From Dipteronia dyeriana (taxonomy: Eukaryota; Streptophyta; Magnoliopsida; Sapindales; Sapindaceae), in assembly GCA_032871835.1 (NCBI GenBank), contig CM065296.1, positions 53,845,288 through 53,909,287 on the forward strand: a stretch of DNA of 64,000 nt, read 5' to 3'. This document shows positions 1 to 12,052 of the stretch, one piece after another. Within the stretch, counting starts at the first letter, position 1. Each line of letters begins with the position of its first letter. The translations under genes and the position numbers were made by a program. Under the pieces are notes generated by a model. The model saw nothing but the letters and a program-made list of their open reading frames with translations. It was not told the origin of the DNA and ran no database searches.

Positions 1-384
1 GGAAGGATGAAGACCAAACGAGAGACAAGTCCAAAGCGGGCTGCAAAACTAGAATCATACACGGATTCTAGTTAAGAATTTACTACTTACATGACAAGGA
101 TTATAGTAACACCTCATCAACCCATATAAATTTTAGTTTAATAAATGTACAAACAGCGAGACAAATTAGAGAGAGAAAGTGAGCTTTGAATGTGTAATCT
201 CCAATATTCATAGTGATATTCTTCTCCACTATCTCCAGCAACCGTGATGTTTTCCCTTCCTTAGGGTTTTCCACGTAAAATCTGTATTATGCATGCTTAG
301 TCTTTATTTTCATATGTTTCATTATCATCATCATGAATATTATCATTATCGCATGACTTTTCAACGATCTAAAAGTCATCATCA
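1..384 (+). repeat. 3' part of a Gypsy (Tat-type) LTR, element E
   Basis: This stretch ends in TCATCA a few bases before a primer-binding-like sequence, as an LTR end should. It contains a 'ttttccacgtaaaat' phrase that also occurs, reverse-complemented, in the LTR of the minus-strand Gypsy-G copy near 43215. The LTR start lies outside the window. The assignment rests on position before the PBS and gag relic, not on a full LTR pair. Confidence 0.5.
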
Positions 385-388
385 ATAA

Positions 389-408
389 TTGGCGCTAGAA
401 GGAGGGGG
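389..408 (+). promoter_or_regulatory. Primer-binding site of element E
   Basis: The 20 bases begin TTGGCGCTAGAAGGAGGG. The same sequence, with one or two changes, follows the 5' LTR of the minus-strand Gypsy-G copy at 43090-43107. A TGG-starting site directly after an LTR end is where a tRNA 3' end primes minus-strand synthesis. I did not match it to a specific tRNA. Confidence 0.6.
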
Positions 409-1331
409 TTACTTTAGAACTCAACTTTGACCAACCCCTCGTGAACAAATCTGAAACTTGGACAACAACAACAACACAACAACAATACAGATGGTAACCG
501 TAACAACAACAACAATCAGCAGCTCCCTGGCGCCACCGGAGCAACTAGAGAACAATCAATTGTAGCATCAGATACCCAAGGCGGTAGCCCCAATGACCCT
601 TCAATACTTTTAGGCTACCCTGTATCACTTAGTCAATGAGGCAACCAAGTTTGAGTTCACCCTACCACCAAACACATGGATTTCTTCGCCCTACGACTTG
701 AGCACACTTGGCAATCATCCACCTGGAAGGTTACGTTCAAAAATCCATATGCCAACCCTGGATGCCCCAATAAACCACCTTCAGGCAGGATCTTTCAGGA
801 TCTCCCAGAAACTGGAGATGAGAAGAGGTGAAAAAAGGAAAGAGCTTGGTGAATGACGAGATCGAGCCTGAACCAGATCCAGAGATGGTATGTAGAACTG
901 CTTGCCAAAGGTAACACTCTGGTCTCTCTAAGGATAGCGATTGGGCTAAAGAGGAAATTCCAATCAGAAAGAACTAAGTAGAGAAGATTTGACAGCATTG
1001 AGGACTTGAGATTCAATGATGGCGAAGAATATAAAGAATAGACAAAGAACGTTGATAATTAACTATGAGAAGCCATCTTGATTGGAATGGAGAACCAACT
1101 TGCAGATGAGAAGTCACCTTACAATAACTATCAAAGAATGTCTTAGCAATGGCAAGGAGGTATGGGCATAATACGTTGTCAGACAATGAGTCAGATAGCC
1201 TGTTCATTGACTAAATTGTCCATATCCCATTATCGGAGAGATTTATGATTCCCACCATTGAGCAGTACAAATAAGGCGATCCGAAGGAGCACGTGAGGCA
1301 ATTCAAGCATGTGATGGCACACCTCACATTC
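409..1331 (+). pseudogene. Gypsy Tat-type gag relic (element E)
   Basis: Degenerate capsid-protein gene. Around 480-560 there is an Asn/Gln-rich run encoded by caacaacaa repeats. From 1158 to 1331 one frame can be followed past two stops and aligns with the gag of the minus-strand Gypsy-G copy at 41963-42217: RYG-N-LS, then PLSERF-IP--EQ, then GDPKEHVRQFK. The conserved core is the D-PKEHV region typical of plant Gypsy gag. Between 560 and 1157 no frame stays open. No protease or RT follows, so the element is cut off near 1331. It once made the structural protein of the particle; it cannot now. Confidence 0.6.
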
Positions 1332-3989
1332 CTTTAGACGTTTGACACGCCCGAGTCGGTTCTACTAAAATGAGACTAAACTAATCTACACTATAACGGT
1401 GGGTGTGAATGTTTCACCTATTGCAAGTGCGCGAGTCGTTCAACTCATATAGGGGTCACAAGTATGGTTTATCGTTCTTAAGAAGACAAGAGTAAACAAC
1501 CTAACTTGATAGAAAGCTTATAAATCATTGGAATTGAAACTAGCAAATTCACTGAAGTTACACTAAATGATTATCACTACAATTATACTAAGAAGTTGAT
1601 GAATTCAAGCTATCACAACTACAAATCTTGATTAAAAATAGATTAAGGAATTGTCAAGGGATAGTGCAATCAAGTATCAACCATAAGATCTAATCAATCA
1701 TTCATAAAGCATATTCACAAAGGATCCTAAGCATGCATCTATTAAAATCAATTAACCTAAGTCTTGAGAAGTGAGTTAAGGGAGGATTCAAATGAGTGTT
1801 AGTAAAGATTCATAACTCCACCAACGGTAATGAGTCAAGTTAGAGAATCTCTACAACATGGATAGTGTAAGTTCAATATGCATAATGATCACTTATTGCA
1901 CTCAAACCTACTATTTCCTTGTGTGCATTTATTGATGAATAAGTGATTGTGTCAACTACATACATAAATGCTCATAAATACACACATACAAGTTCATGAT
2001 AGTGAATAACATAGATTGATTATATCAAATGGTTTATTTACAAGAATTACATCTATCCCTCAACAATGAAGGATTTTGCTACATATAGAAAACATTAAGC
2101 AAGAAAGTACAAGAGAGAAATACAACACCAAATAGTGATTTTCTTAGTCAAGAATGTTCCCCTTTGCAATCCAAGCAAGAAAGTCATCGAGAGCAACTCC
2201 AAACAAACTAATCTAATACACTAAAGATAATGTTTGGCTAGTAAGAAAATGGCAAGAAACTAGTGAGAGGTTTGAGGAACTCTCTATAATTAATTATAAA
2301 TCTAAGGTGTAAGTGAAAAGTGGTCTCCCTTCAGTGAAAGTAGGTGAGAGCATTAAATAGCTAGAGGTGAAGAAATGAGTAGTGATGGCAAAGGGGAGGG
2401 CTCTTGCAAGGGCAAGCAAGACCAACTGGGTCGATTTGATGGCAGGCTCAAGCAAGTGGGTGAAAAAGGAGATGATTTGATTGGCTGGGATGGTTAGAAG
2501 CCCATTTGCAGTTCTCGAGGTGAGCTCACGGTTTAAATCCATGACCTATTTCCTAAGGAAGAAACTCACGGTGGTAATGTTTACTATTGGGCACAGCTGT
2601 TAGGTTTTTGAGTTTAGTGTTGGCAAAATTCTATATCAAAATAACATTTTCTTTGTACTGATTAGTTGTCTAGGATTTATAGATTATCAAGCTTCAAGGA
2701 AGTTGGACAACATTTCAAGCAATGTGGTGGCAATAAGAGGAACAAAGCTTATTTACATAGCAAAACGTATATCGAGACCTCTTTCCTCTTACAAGGCCTA
2801 GGCACACACATACATTGTATTCAAATGTGTCCTTGTATCATTATGCAAAATTTGATATAACACAAAGAAACACTGATTCATGCATGCACATGCATTAGAT
2901 TTAAAGTTAACAACTTTCATAAATTGCATGTTCTAGGACTATCTCCAGAAAGTAGCATACATGTGTATTCTTGTGTTTATATGTCTATATTTATGTGATA
3001 TTGAGCTTAAATTTGAGCTTTCATTATTCTTTATTGAGTTCCGGTCAATTCAGTCACTCATTCATTATGTTTTTAGTTCAAAATAAGAAGTTAAGAAACT
3101 TCTGTGTCTTTATCATGCATGGTTTTCTTCTTTGATTTTTGAATTGAATTCCATATTATTTTTGTGAAAGTTTTCTTGACATCATTGTGCTTGAGAGAGT
3201 CTTGGTTTGTAATCCAAAGATGGATTCAAATTCAGAGTTTAGAGGCCAGAGAACGTGAATGTGCGCGAGGGGAGGAGAGCAACCAAGCGAGCAGCCTGGA
3301 TGGGAAGATCACCCTTCTGCCCCCGTAGAGCTCACGTGCCTCCTTGGGATGGCTTAGTCACCTTCATGTATATACCACTTTCTCTCTCATTCTTTTCCAA
3401 AAGAAAAATAGAAAAACACAAGTGCTTAAATTTTCTCTCCAATTTTCCTATCTTCCAAACACCATAACTTTCTCATTCATAGTCCGATTCGAGCGATTCA
3501 AATTGGAGAATTCTTGTCTACCAGTCCTCTATCTTTTCCATAGTATTTTAGAGTCATTATATTGTTTTTTTCTAGTTGGTTTACTCATAAAAACAAGACT
3601 GCACTTTTTTTACTTAAGGTACTGTTGATTGGATATCAATTAACACCCTCAACCCGTTGCCTAGATAGACTGCAGGGGGTATGTACCTCGTACCCAGGTG
3701 ATTTGAGAGACATTAAAGTGATAGGAGAAGGAATAACAGAGGTGTGTTATATGAGTAAGACTGAGAAACTATTTTATTGAATATCTGAAATGATAGGATT
3801 ACAATGCGGGACAATGATGACAGTGATGACAATTATCTCACTAAATTTCCTCTCAATCTCTCTGCCTAAAATACACTGTTGAGGATAGAGAACTCGTGCG
3901 TTTTGAAAAGTGGTTAATTCCTTTGTGGAGATATACCATTTCAAATGGCGAAAACACTCTGGTATTTGTCACTCATTTTTGATGTCTTT
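1332..3989. other. Unassigned AT-rich intergenic sequence
   Basis: No coding region is supported. Around 1400-1490 the text (a 'gcaagtgcgcgagtcg' phrase, then 'ggtttatcgttcttaagaag') is weakly like a segment near 4020-4090, which suggests two old copies of one repeat. 3240-3480 is less AT-rich and reads like LTR or untranslated sequence. Short open frames here have no recognisable domains. Confidence 0.4.
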
Positions 3990-5500
3990 TTGATCGCATC
4001 AAACTACACAAAGTGTGACTCTCGCAATAGTATGAGGTTGAAATATAGTATAGTGACGAAGTAGGGATCATTCCCACAAGGACTAAGGGTTTGATTATTG
4101 GATTTTATCGGCTTATATACTATTTGAACAATCAATAACAAAGGTGTCTAGATTTTAACACTAAAATTAGTAAAGCAAAATATTGTCAACATAACAATTA
4201 CTAATCACCACAAGAACAAAGATGATAATATTGATGCAAGATGTGCTAGAGCTCGAATCCACCTCACCATTCTTAATTAAAAATTACAGCTCACCTAATC
4301 CTCAAACATGCAAGTATGGATTATAGATTCGTATTCCATATAATGATTCCTAATCTCTTTCGATGTCTTAGAATCTCATCCACAAATGCAAAACATGTAA
4401 GATTTCACTAATCCTTATGGAACACATTCATGAATCCTATATGTTAGCCTAGTAATCTCTCAACTCTGTAGTCATATATAGTGAATAATTTACTTATCAA
4501 GTGATCATTCATGATGATGGCCAATCAATATAAAAGCATTAAGCTTGCAAATAATTCATATAACCATACAAGCACATGTAAAGAATTCAAGAGGTCATTT
4601 ATAAATAATCAAGGTGTTGTTTCATCTTGTTCTAGCATAAAAGAGGTTTAGCTCATATTACACATGAAAGCCATAGATAAAATCAAGGAAATACAAGCCA
4701 TGACAAATACAAGAGGTTGAAAGATATAGATTAAGAGATAAACTAATTATAGATCCCCTCATTGCAAGTGCATGGCTCCATTGGCTTCCTTCCTCCAAGA
4801 GACCAACTCGTAGCCACTCCAAGCTTGATCTTGAGACACCTAAGTTCAAAGAAGGCTCAAAGTTTTCTACTGGGAGAAAGTGTGTTCTTTTCTATTGTTC
4901 TCCTTCTGTTCCCCCCTCATTCCCTCATTCCCTCATTCCCTTTTTCTTTTTTAAAAGAGACACCAATAACAAATTGAAAGAGAGAGAGACATGCATGCAT
5001 GGTGATTGGTAGGAGGTGGAGTGTGAAAGCTAGAAAATGATGATAGAGGAAGAAAAGAGGGAGAATTGACTCCTACTTAGAGACAACACACCGAATCTTG
5101 GATTTTTGGGGCTCAAGATTTCAGAAAGGAAGGCTGGAGGTGACGTCTTCGCGTGAGGTACTGCTCAAGGCTCAGGCAAAGCCTGTAGCAGAACCTTAAT
5201 TTCTTACAGCAAAAGGCACATCCGCTGGAAAGGCGGCATGAGGCTTGGGTGGAGACATCTCAAGAGAAAACGACTGAACTGCTTTCTGATGGAGACTTCG
5301 CTTGAGGATCAAGCGAAAACTTGTTTCACATGAGCGGCTAAATTCCTCGCCGCGAGAGACTCTGCTCGTCGCTTAGGCGAAGCTAACATCCAACTTTCAA
5401 AATTTAAAATTTTGCCCCAAAAGTCTTTAAAATCTGTAAATTAGCCCATCTGATGAAAAAAAAACTCTTGAAACACTAAATTGAGCCATTAAAAGCACGG
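3990..5500. repeat. Diverged intergenic repeat, family unknown
   Basis: It contains 'gggatcattcccacaaggac' near 4065, a phrase of a type common in plant intergenic repeats, followed by about 1 kb of AT-rich sequence, a CCCTCATT triplication near 4910-4945 and a GAGA run near 4978. The 5120-5400 part is richer in G and C and holds short inverted repeats. I could not assign it to a named transposon family. Confidence 0.35.
5297..5317. repeat. Short perfect inverted repeat (8-bp arms)
   Basis: TTCGCTTG and CAAGCGAA flank a five-base AGGAT loop. Related GAAGC/GCTTC and AGGCT/AGCCT pairs occur within 150 bases on either side. It could fold in RNA, but nothing shows that it is a terminator or transposon end. 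Confidence 0.6.
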
Positions 5501-6540
5501 TTTTACTCGGGAAACGATCGAAAAGATAAATTAAAGGGGCTAGACAAAGTGTAAAAATAGGCATCATCACTTTCCCTGAACGAGGACGTTGTATTTTTAC
5601 CCTTCTTTTTCAGTAAAGCGAATCTCCATAGTTTAGAATAATTTAGTGGCCGTGTTATCGGGATTGATTGGTGTTGATGGAAGATATCAATTTCCGTTAG
5701 AATTACTCGCATCTATTATGTCACGTTTCCGTTTGAGTTCAAAAAAGAATTAATGGAGAATTTGTTGACTTATTTGGTCCCATTAAGGCACTTTAATGGC
5801 GAAAAGAGTCAACCTTTATATTTTGCATCACTCGGAGGAGAATTCTGGCTTCCTTTCCTTATGGCGTGGTACCCTGATGTACCAGTCTACTGGCGTGGCA
5901 CTTGTTCTTCCTTTATGGTGCTTTCTCGTTGGTACTCTTCTTGCTTGGCAGAAAGGAAACGTACCTTAAAGTGGTTATGAAACAGCGTAAAGGCATTCAG
6001 GTACCAATCTGGCATCTAAGTGTCAAGGTACCAGGTAGGAGGTACCACGGTGTCTGCTAAATTTACTATTTGCCAGTCTCTTTAGATGTTGATTTCTCCT
6101 AAGTGGCGGTATCGAGGTACCCAGGTAACAAAATGATTGGTTTTGATGTTGTCTCTACTAGGTAAGCTTTACCAGGACTATCGTACTAGGTATTAGGCTG
6201 GGTATCTTACCAGGTACCACGTAGGTAGAAAATCCCACTTTGGTCCTTTATCAAAAATATCTATTAATAGAATTCCCCCTGACTTTAACACCGTTGTGAC
6301 TGGTTGGGATTGGAGTCAGGTTTCCTAGAGTATTTGGAAAATTTTCCACCTTCAACTGGTTACCAAAATCCAGGAAGTATCTTTGCATTAAATGCGTGGT
6401 CCACATGTCAAGTTGGAGAGTATTTACCAGTTTGGAAAATGGAAAGATTTTGGTGTTGTGCACATATTGAGATTGCCTTTCCTGCTAGCCAAAAATCTCA
6501 TCCCTCGAATCACACTTCTGTCACCGGTTATTGTTCCATT
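5501..6540. other. GGTACC-rich flank left of the Gypsy-H antisense gene
   Basis: No gene is supported. From about 5868 to 6220 the hexamer GGTACC or a close variant (GTACCAG, GGTACCACG) recurs about ten times. By position this stretch would hold the 3' LTR of minus-strand Gypsy-H or its remains, but I see no clear LTR ends. Confidence 0.35.
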
Positions 6541-6545
6541 CCCCC

Positions 6546-6555
6546 TATTTAAAAA
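6546..6555 (+). promoter_or_regulatory. TATA-like box upstream of the antisense aORF
   Basis: TATTTAAAAA lies about 130 bases before the presumed ATG at 6684. The sequence between them is pyrimidine- and A-rich, like a plant 5' untranslated leader. The box is on the strand opposite to the Gypsy-H polyprotein, so it would drive the antisense gene. Inference from position and composition only. Confidence 0.4.
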
Positions 6556-7648
6556 CGCGACTCCTTTCATCTTATTAATGTTTCAAAATTCATTCAAAAA
6601 CAAAAACCTAGCGTGATTAACCCTTTTCATGATCGTTTCCAATATCCTGCCTTTCAATCTCTCTTCAACTTTCAACTGCTATCATGTCTTCTTCGAATAA
6701 TAAGGTGTCAATAGGATCGTCGAGGGTGATTCCTCCAACCTTGCTAAGGGGAATAGGGCTCACAAAGAGGACAATGGTTGAAGCTACACTCCCTTGTGCC
6801 AGCATCATCGCTTAAACCAGAATGTCACTATAGGGGCTGGTTTTTCGAACTAACATGATACCCCGCTGGAGATAGTCGAAAAGGATTTAGGTGAGGAATT
6901 CGGTGATGCTAGAGCTGACAGAAACCTAACTAGAATTGATTCGAGCTTACCAGGGGGAGTGCTTACTCTTTCTTACCACTTTCGTTGCATTCCTAACTCT
7001 ACTGCCACAACCAATTCAATTCGGTGTTTTTGGACAAAATTCATGGTTCCTGACAACATTACCATTACAATACCACACCGAGAGTATGTCATGTACACCC
7101 ATTTCTAGTGAGCTTTTGATACACGCTGCTGCTTTTGATAGTGGAGTCAGGCTACCACGTCTTACAACTTGCCCCCCCTCCAGCTTACACCAAGATTCTG
7201 AAGGCACCTGGTTGGATTTCTTATATTGTGGAAAGAGCAGTGTGAGAAAGACAAACTCAATAGGGAGCCGAGGCCAGATGAGCTGAGGTACGTCTTCTAG
7301 GTTGCCACAAACTCCCTTTGCCCAAGGTCACAATTCTACACTAGGGTAAATAATAGTTTGAAGTTTGTGGTGCTGGGATCCACGGAGAAGGATACCTCCT
7401 AAAAGAATGAGTGGGTCATGGTTGGTGGTGACTGGTGTAGTTCAGTCCACATCGGGGGAACATAATTTGAGGTGCCCACTAGATTCAACTGTAAGCTAGC
7501 GTGGGAGAAAACTAAACTCTCTACTAAATCGGAGGCAATCCCGAGGCCATAATTGACAGGTCTTATGTGAACATGTAGTATCCTACCTTGGAGGCCTTTG
7601 ATGCTAAGAGAGTAGAACGTTACCTTTATATTTCCTTAGCTTCTACAG

Positions 7649-7729
7649 GTAAATGAAATTTCTTGATTCTGCTATGTTGTGTTTCTTTGTTGATCCTAAT
7701 AGATTATAACCTTTTCTTGTTTCTTACAG
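7649..7729 (+). other. Apparent intron 1 of the aORF
   Basis: It starts GTAAATG after TTCTACAG and ends in a pyrimidine-rich tract and TTTCTTACAG. 81 bases is a usual length for a short plant intron. The reading frame rich in Ser/Pro continues after it. Confidence 0.55.
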
Positions 7730-8313
7730 TTTCTACAGTTCCCTTACCGGTTGATCCGACTGAAGACTTGACTTTTTCTCTCCACTCTTCTCCACTGAGG
7801 TCTCCTATTATCCGGCCTTCTCACACTACCACCAAGACTGGTAGAACTCCTCATTCTTCTGCCCAGACATCTTTTTCTGTCAGAGCTCATTCTATTCTTG
7901 GGGCTCTTTCTACCTTAGTCGGGGTCCCTGCTGTACCCCCTCTCTCACCTCTAGCACCCGGATCCCAAATGGCAAAGTTTGAAGCCAGACTGCTTAGGGT
8001 AAGGGGTCTAGGTCCCACTGATTCTGGTCATTTTTCTGTTGTTCCTTCTTTTATTGTTTCTACTACTTTTGTTCTTCCTTCCCCTCTCGTTGTCACTGTT
8101 GAGGCATCTATCGGGGTAGAGGGGGATCTTGGCCCTAACATTGCTGCCACTTCCCTTGCTTCGCTAGATCGATCTCGATCCCAGTTAAGGATCGATAGCC
8201 AAGATGAGGTCTTGGATCAGCTCACAGCTTCATGCCCAGGTAGAGGGTTAGGAGCCATGACCTCTATGCCGGAGGCCAACCTAATCATCAAAGGCTCTGC
8301 TCTCTTGGCTGAG

Positions 8314-8398
8314 GTAAATACTACTTCACCTTTCTTTTCCTTGCTTTGCATATTTTAGGTACCTAAGAGATCTTTAATTCCCGTGTCTTACCTGATAG
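8314..8398 (+). other. Apparent intron 2 of the aORF
   Basis: It starts GTAAATAC after GCTGAG and can end at CTGATAG (8398). Splicing there joins LLAE to AFKFNVAM in frame. An alternative acceptor, TTTTAG, lies at 8353-8358. Confidence 0.5.
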
Positions 8399-9318
8399 GC
8401 CTTTAAGTTCAATGTGGCAATGAACCACAAGGTCACCTCCCTCCAAGGCTGTACTAAATTCACCGAGGTCAAGCTGGGAGTAGCTAGAGAGGAGCACGCC
8501 AAATCATAGAGTGTCATGCCTAGCATAAACGACGACTTGGACAAGATTGAACGGACTCTAGACGAGGTCCATTATGATTTAGAGTGGTTGAAATGTGCCC
8601 ATTATACCGAGATGCTCACCTCCTTACGCCATGCCCATAAGAGGAATGATATCGAGAATAAAGCTACATAGCTGAAGGAAGAGAATGTAGCTTTACGTGC
8701 CAGTGTAGCCTTCTTAAAGGCAAAGGTGGATGCCTCCTTCAAGGATGGGTATTTCTACGCAGCTTATCAGGTAGCACATGGCCTTTCCACCTTTATTTGA
8801 TTTGAGTTCCATTAAGAGCTAGAGCAAGGGGGAGATAATGGAGAGGGCTAGGAGGATAGTGGCACCTGCCACTGATGAAGCCGGTCCTTCTTGGGCCATT
8901 AGGGCTGACGATGAAGATAATGATGAAGATCAACGACCTATCTCCTCTTTCTTTCCAGGTACTGGAGCAGGTCCCATTTTGAAGTCTCCTGATGATGCTG
9001 TGATTCAGGTTAATAGAGGAGCCTCTGACCTACTTGTCCCTCCATATTGACTTATAGAGGTAGTGGAGGATCAGCCTGCTACTAAAGAGGTGGAGAATCA
9101 TCCTGCAACCGTGGAGAAGCTTTGGACCTGTCCAACTCAGGTTGAGGTCTTGGCTAGTATAGCACAAGCATAGGTGGTGGAGCATATAGCAGGCAAGCCC
9201 TCAAATGATCTTGGTATTAGAGGTCTGGGAAATGATGCTATACTTGCTGAGGGGGTAGAGCTAGGCATCGAAGAAAGAGGGGGAGGAGATATCAACCAGT
9301 AAGAGGCTAATGCATGAA

Positions 9319-10091
9319 CCAGTTCTATGGATCAGCTTTGTATGATACCCGTAAAAGAGGGTAGGCTCCCTGCTTGATCAGCGAAACAATTCTATCATTT
9401 TTTTTTAGAGATGTAGCCTATAAATAGGGGGATAAGCTCCCTGATAGATTAATGAAGCAATCCTTTTTCTTCTCTTATCTGACCTAATTAAATCTTGATC
9501 TGGGAAGTAGCCACTTGCATACACCTGACTTTAACAAATATATGATAACACAATTTACCAAGTATAAGGAATTAAGCTTATTTGGTGAATAGTTCCAAGT
9601 TACCGAGATACTTAGTCAAAAATGAGTCCAAGAAAATATCCTTGAGAAAAATTATCAACATTGATTATCCTTTCTGGGAGAATCATGGTATCAAGTATCC
9701 CAATTCTGGGGATCTTGGAACCTAGGTGAAAATCTTTGCTGAACGAATTTAGATACCATGGATTCCCATGGTACCTTGATACTTAGATGATATCGCGATC
9801 AAGGTATCTAACGTTCTTGCATTGATTACACTATGTATGCCTGACTTAAATGAATCCAGGTAACATAAGGAAACTTAGAACTTGATAAGAGGAAGTAAGC
9901 ATAACAATCGATCGGTATCAGGTTACCGAGATACTCAGTCAATAAGATCTCTATAGGATTTTGACAATACTGATTCATGGTACCAAGTATCCTCATTCTA
10001 GGAATTTTGGTACATAGGAAAAACTCTTGGCTGATAACCCATGTGTAAGGGAAATAAGGTATCCGGGCGATATCGATCTAGACAGTCAACT
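9319..10091. repeat. Gypsy-H 3' region with diverged direct repeats
   Basis: Two copies of a 'gctccctg' segment ending in gcaatcc or acaattc lie at about 9360-9470. Two longer diverged copies follow. One near 9590-9760 and one near 9920-10040 share 'aggttaccgagatactcagtca' or a close form, then 'atggtaccaagtatcc', then 'tctggggat' or 'tctaggaat'. No coding frame is supported. Tat-lineage elements often carry such arrays between integrase and the 3' LTR. Confidence 0.45.
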
Positions 10092-10470
10092 ATGCTCTTA
10101 CGTCCAGACCTTCATTGGGGGTGGTAGCCCGACCAAGGCATCATGAATGCCATTTGACTATCCTGGTCTTGGGGAAGCGATAGGTAATAAGGGCCATAAC
10201 TTCACAACCTGTATCTAGCAAGGAACAATGCACTTACAACCAAACCTTTCATGGCCAGGGGTGGTGCCTGGCCAAGGCAACAGAAGGGCCATTTGGCTAT
10301 CATGGTCTTAAGGAAGCAACATGCAACTAAGGCCACAACTTTGCAATCTTGGTTTGGATGGAAACTATGCACTTACCACCAAACAATTCATGGCACGGGG
10401 TGGGGGGTGGTAGCCAGTCAAGGCACCGGGGGTAGCCATGTTACCTTATCCGATTCATGGAGATCATGGC
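10092..10470. repeat. Tandem repeat, three copies of about 137 bp
   Basis: Copies start at about 10092, 10228 and 10367. Each has 'atgcacttac-accaaac', then 'ttcatgg--ggggtggt', then 'ccaaggca', then a 'ggccatttggctatcatggtc'-like segment. Copies differ at many positions. It sits just past the integrase stop of minus-strand Gypsy-H, in its 3' untranslated region. Confidence 0.65.
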
Positions 10471-10624
10471 AAACTTCTGTGGTGAAACTTGGCGATAAAA
10501 CAGACAATTGTAGATGGAGAAAAATAGAGATTTTTTATTGATAACCAATTGGCGATACATAATGTTTAGGCGATACATGTGCTAGGTGGTACCGGTAGGG
10601 CTCCACCTAGGACCTCAACTCTTC

Positions 10625-12052
10625 TACGGGTAAAATTTCTTCAGGTGGCCCGTATTCCAAGTATGGTCGATTTGATGTCCATCCATGTCTTCCATTTTGT
10701 AAACCCCGCTACGAATCACCATTTTTACAAGGTAGGGACCTTCCCAATTAAGTGCTAGTACCCCATCCGACCGGTTCCTAGTTTTTTGAGTTACCTTTCT
10801 AAGTTCCGGATCCCCCTCTTTGAAGCTTCAGGCTCTCACCTTCTTGTTGTAGTGTCTCAAAATTCGGCTTCGATAGACCACTACTCTTTTCACCACCCTA
10901 TCCTGATTTTCTTCTAGAAGGTCCAGTTTAGTCCTTCGCTTGTCCTCATTACTTTCCTATTCAAATTGCTGCACCCTGAAGGAGGTTAGCTTATGCTCGA
11001 TAGGCAGAACCGATTCTATACCAAATTCTAATGAATAGAAGGTTTCTCTAGTCGCGGTCATCTTGGAGGTGCTGTAGGTCTAGAGCACATTAAGAAGCTC
11101 CTTTACTTATTTACCCTTCTTCTATTGTAGCTTATTCTTTAGGAGTTTCTTGATGGGTTTGTTGGTGGCTTCCACCAAGCCATTGGTCTAAGGATGAGCT
11201 ACAGATGCAAGGCAGAGGTCGATACCCCTCGCAATGTCAAACAATTTGTCGAGGTCAATAATGATGATCATTGGGGTGCAAAACATGTAAACCATGTTTT
11301 TCTTGATGAATTTGGTGGTATTTTCCTCTGTTATCTTGGATAGCGGTTCTGCTTCTACCTATCCAGTGAAGTAGTCGATTGTAACTATGGCATGCTTGGC
11401 TTGACCAGGAGCGATAAGAAGAGGTCTGATCAAGTCAACTCATCAAACAACAAATGGGTATGGTGAACTAATGGAGAAGAGTCGTTTTGGTGGTAAGTGG
11501 TTCAGATTGGCTGTTTTTTGGCACAGATCGCAGAACTGAATGAACTATCTTACATCGTGTTAAAGGGTTGGTTAGTAGTATCCTATGCATAGCACCTGAT
11601 AAGCCAGTGTCTCTCCCAATGCGTGGTTGCCGCAATCCTCTCAATGCACCTCTCTAAACGCCCAACTAGCATCATGGTGTGAAGGCATTAGAGTAGGGGA
11701 AGAGACCTTCCTCTACGGTAGAGGCATCCATCTACCAGGCAAAACTAAGTCGAGAACCTTTTAATCTTGTGAGCTTGGTCAAGATCTTCTAGGAACTTCT
11801 CTTCCTGGAGGTAGTCCATTATCAGATCCATCTTACAAGGAAGGCATTCTACGGGGCTTACCTCTTTCTCTTCTGCTATGCTCGATTGGGTGATCACCTG
11901 TCTAGAGAGGTACCCATTTGAGCAACACCAATCCTCCTCTTGTAGCTATCTTGGCCAGGACACCTACCCAATGGTTCTGTTAGCGGGGTATCTACTATAC
12001 CTTGAAACCCTTGAACAGGGCCCTGAGCTTCTAGACTTGTTCGAGGTAAGCC
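10625..12052 (-). pseudogene. Gypsy-H pol fragment: RNase H end and integrase
   Basis: C-terminal half of a Tat-type polyprotein, read from 12052 down. Pieces in order: AYLEQV, a stop, then KLRALFKGFKV (end of RNase H); LLKWVPLSRQVI linker; DGCLYRRGRS; the zinc-binding part of integrase, GYY-PTL-HDVR-FIQFCDLCQK, where stops replace a Trp and two Gln; degenerate catalytic core; then GPYLVKMVIRSGVYKM and a final HLKKFYP before the stop at 10625. The last motif is a usual Tat integrase ending. Stops and frameshifts throughout. The upstream part is missing: a Copia LTR starts at 12053. The sequence differs clearly from Gypsy-G integrase, so it is another family. Confidence 0.75.

Larger units (their letters stand above)
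6684..9318 (+). pseudogene. Antisense additional ORF (aORF) of Gypsy-H, Transposase_28-like
   Basis: Degenerate three-exon gene on the strand opposite to the polyprotein, just downstream of integrase, which is where Tat-lineage Gypsy elements carry their aORF. Exon 1 (6684-7648) starts MSSSNNKV. After stops at 6813 and later it shows MVPDNITITIP, then AAFDSGVRLP, then a W-VMVGGDW segment and EVPTRFN, the order seen in the 'putative gypsy type transposon' (Transposase_28) proteins. Exon 2 (7730-8313) is a Ser/Pro-rich linker. Exon 3 (8399-9318) encodes a charged, coiled-coil-like stretch with LKEENVALRASVAFLKAK and a KDGYFYAAYQV motif, then an acidic tail. Several in-frame stops mark it as dead. 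The biochemical role of this family is not known to me. An independent captured gene is the alternative. Confidence 0.6.

Noticed and set aside
2294..2542. An 82-codon minus-strand frame as a host gene
   Set aside because: No domain, no splice context, and surrounded by repeat-like AT-rich sequence.
7663..8358. A single 231-codon ORF as a separate gene
   Set aside because: Its first 22 codons fall in a GT...AG intron and its end runs into a second one; the middle fits as exon 2 of the aORF.
10251..10541. A 96-codon open frame as a gene
   Set aside because: It is a by-product of the 137-bp tandem repeat and has no recognisable domain.
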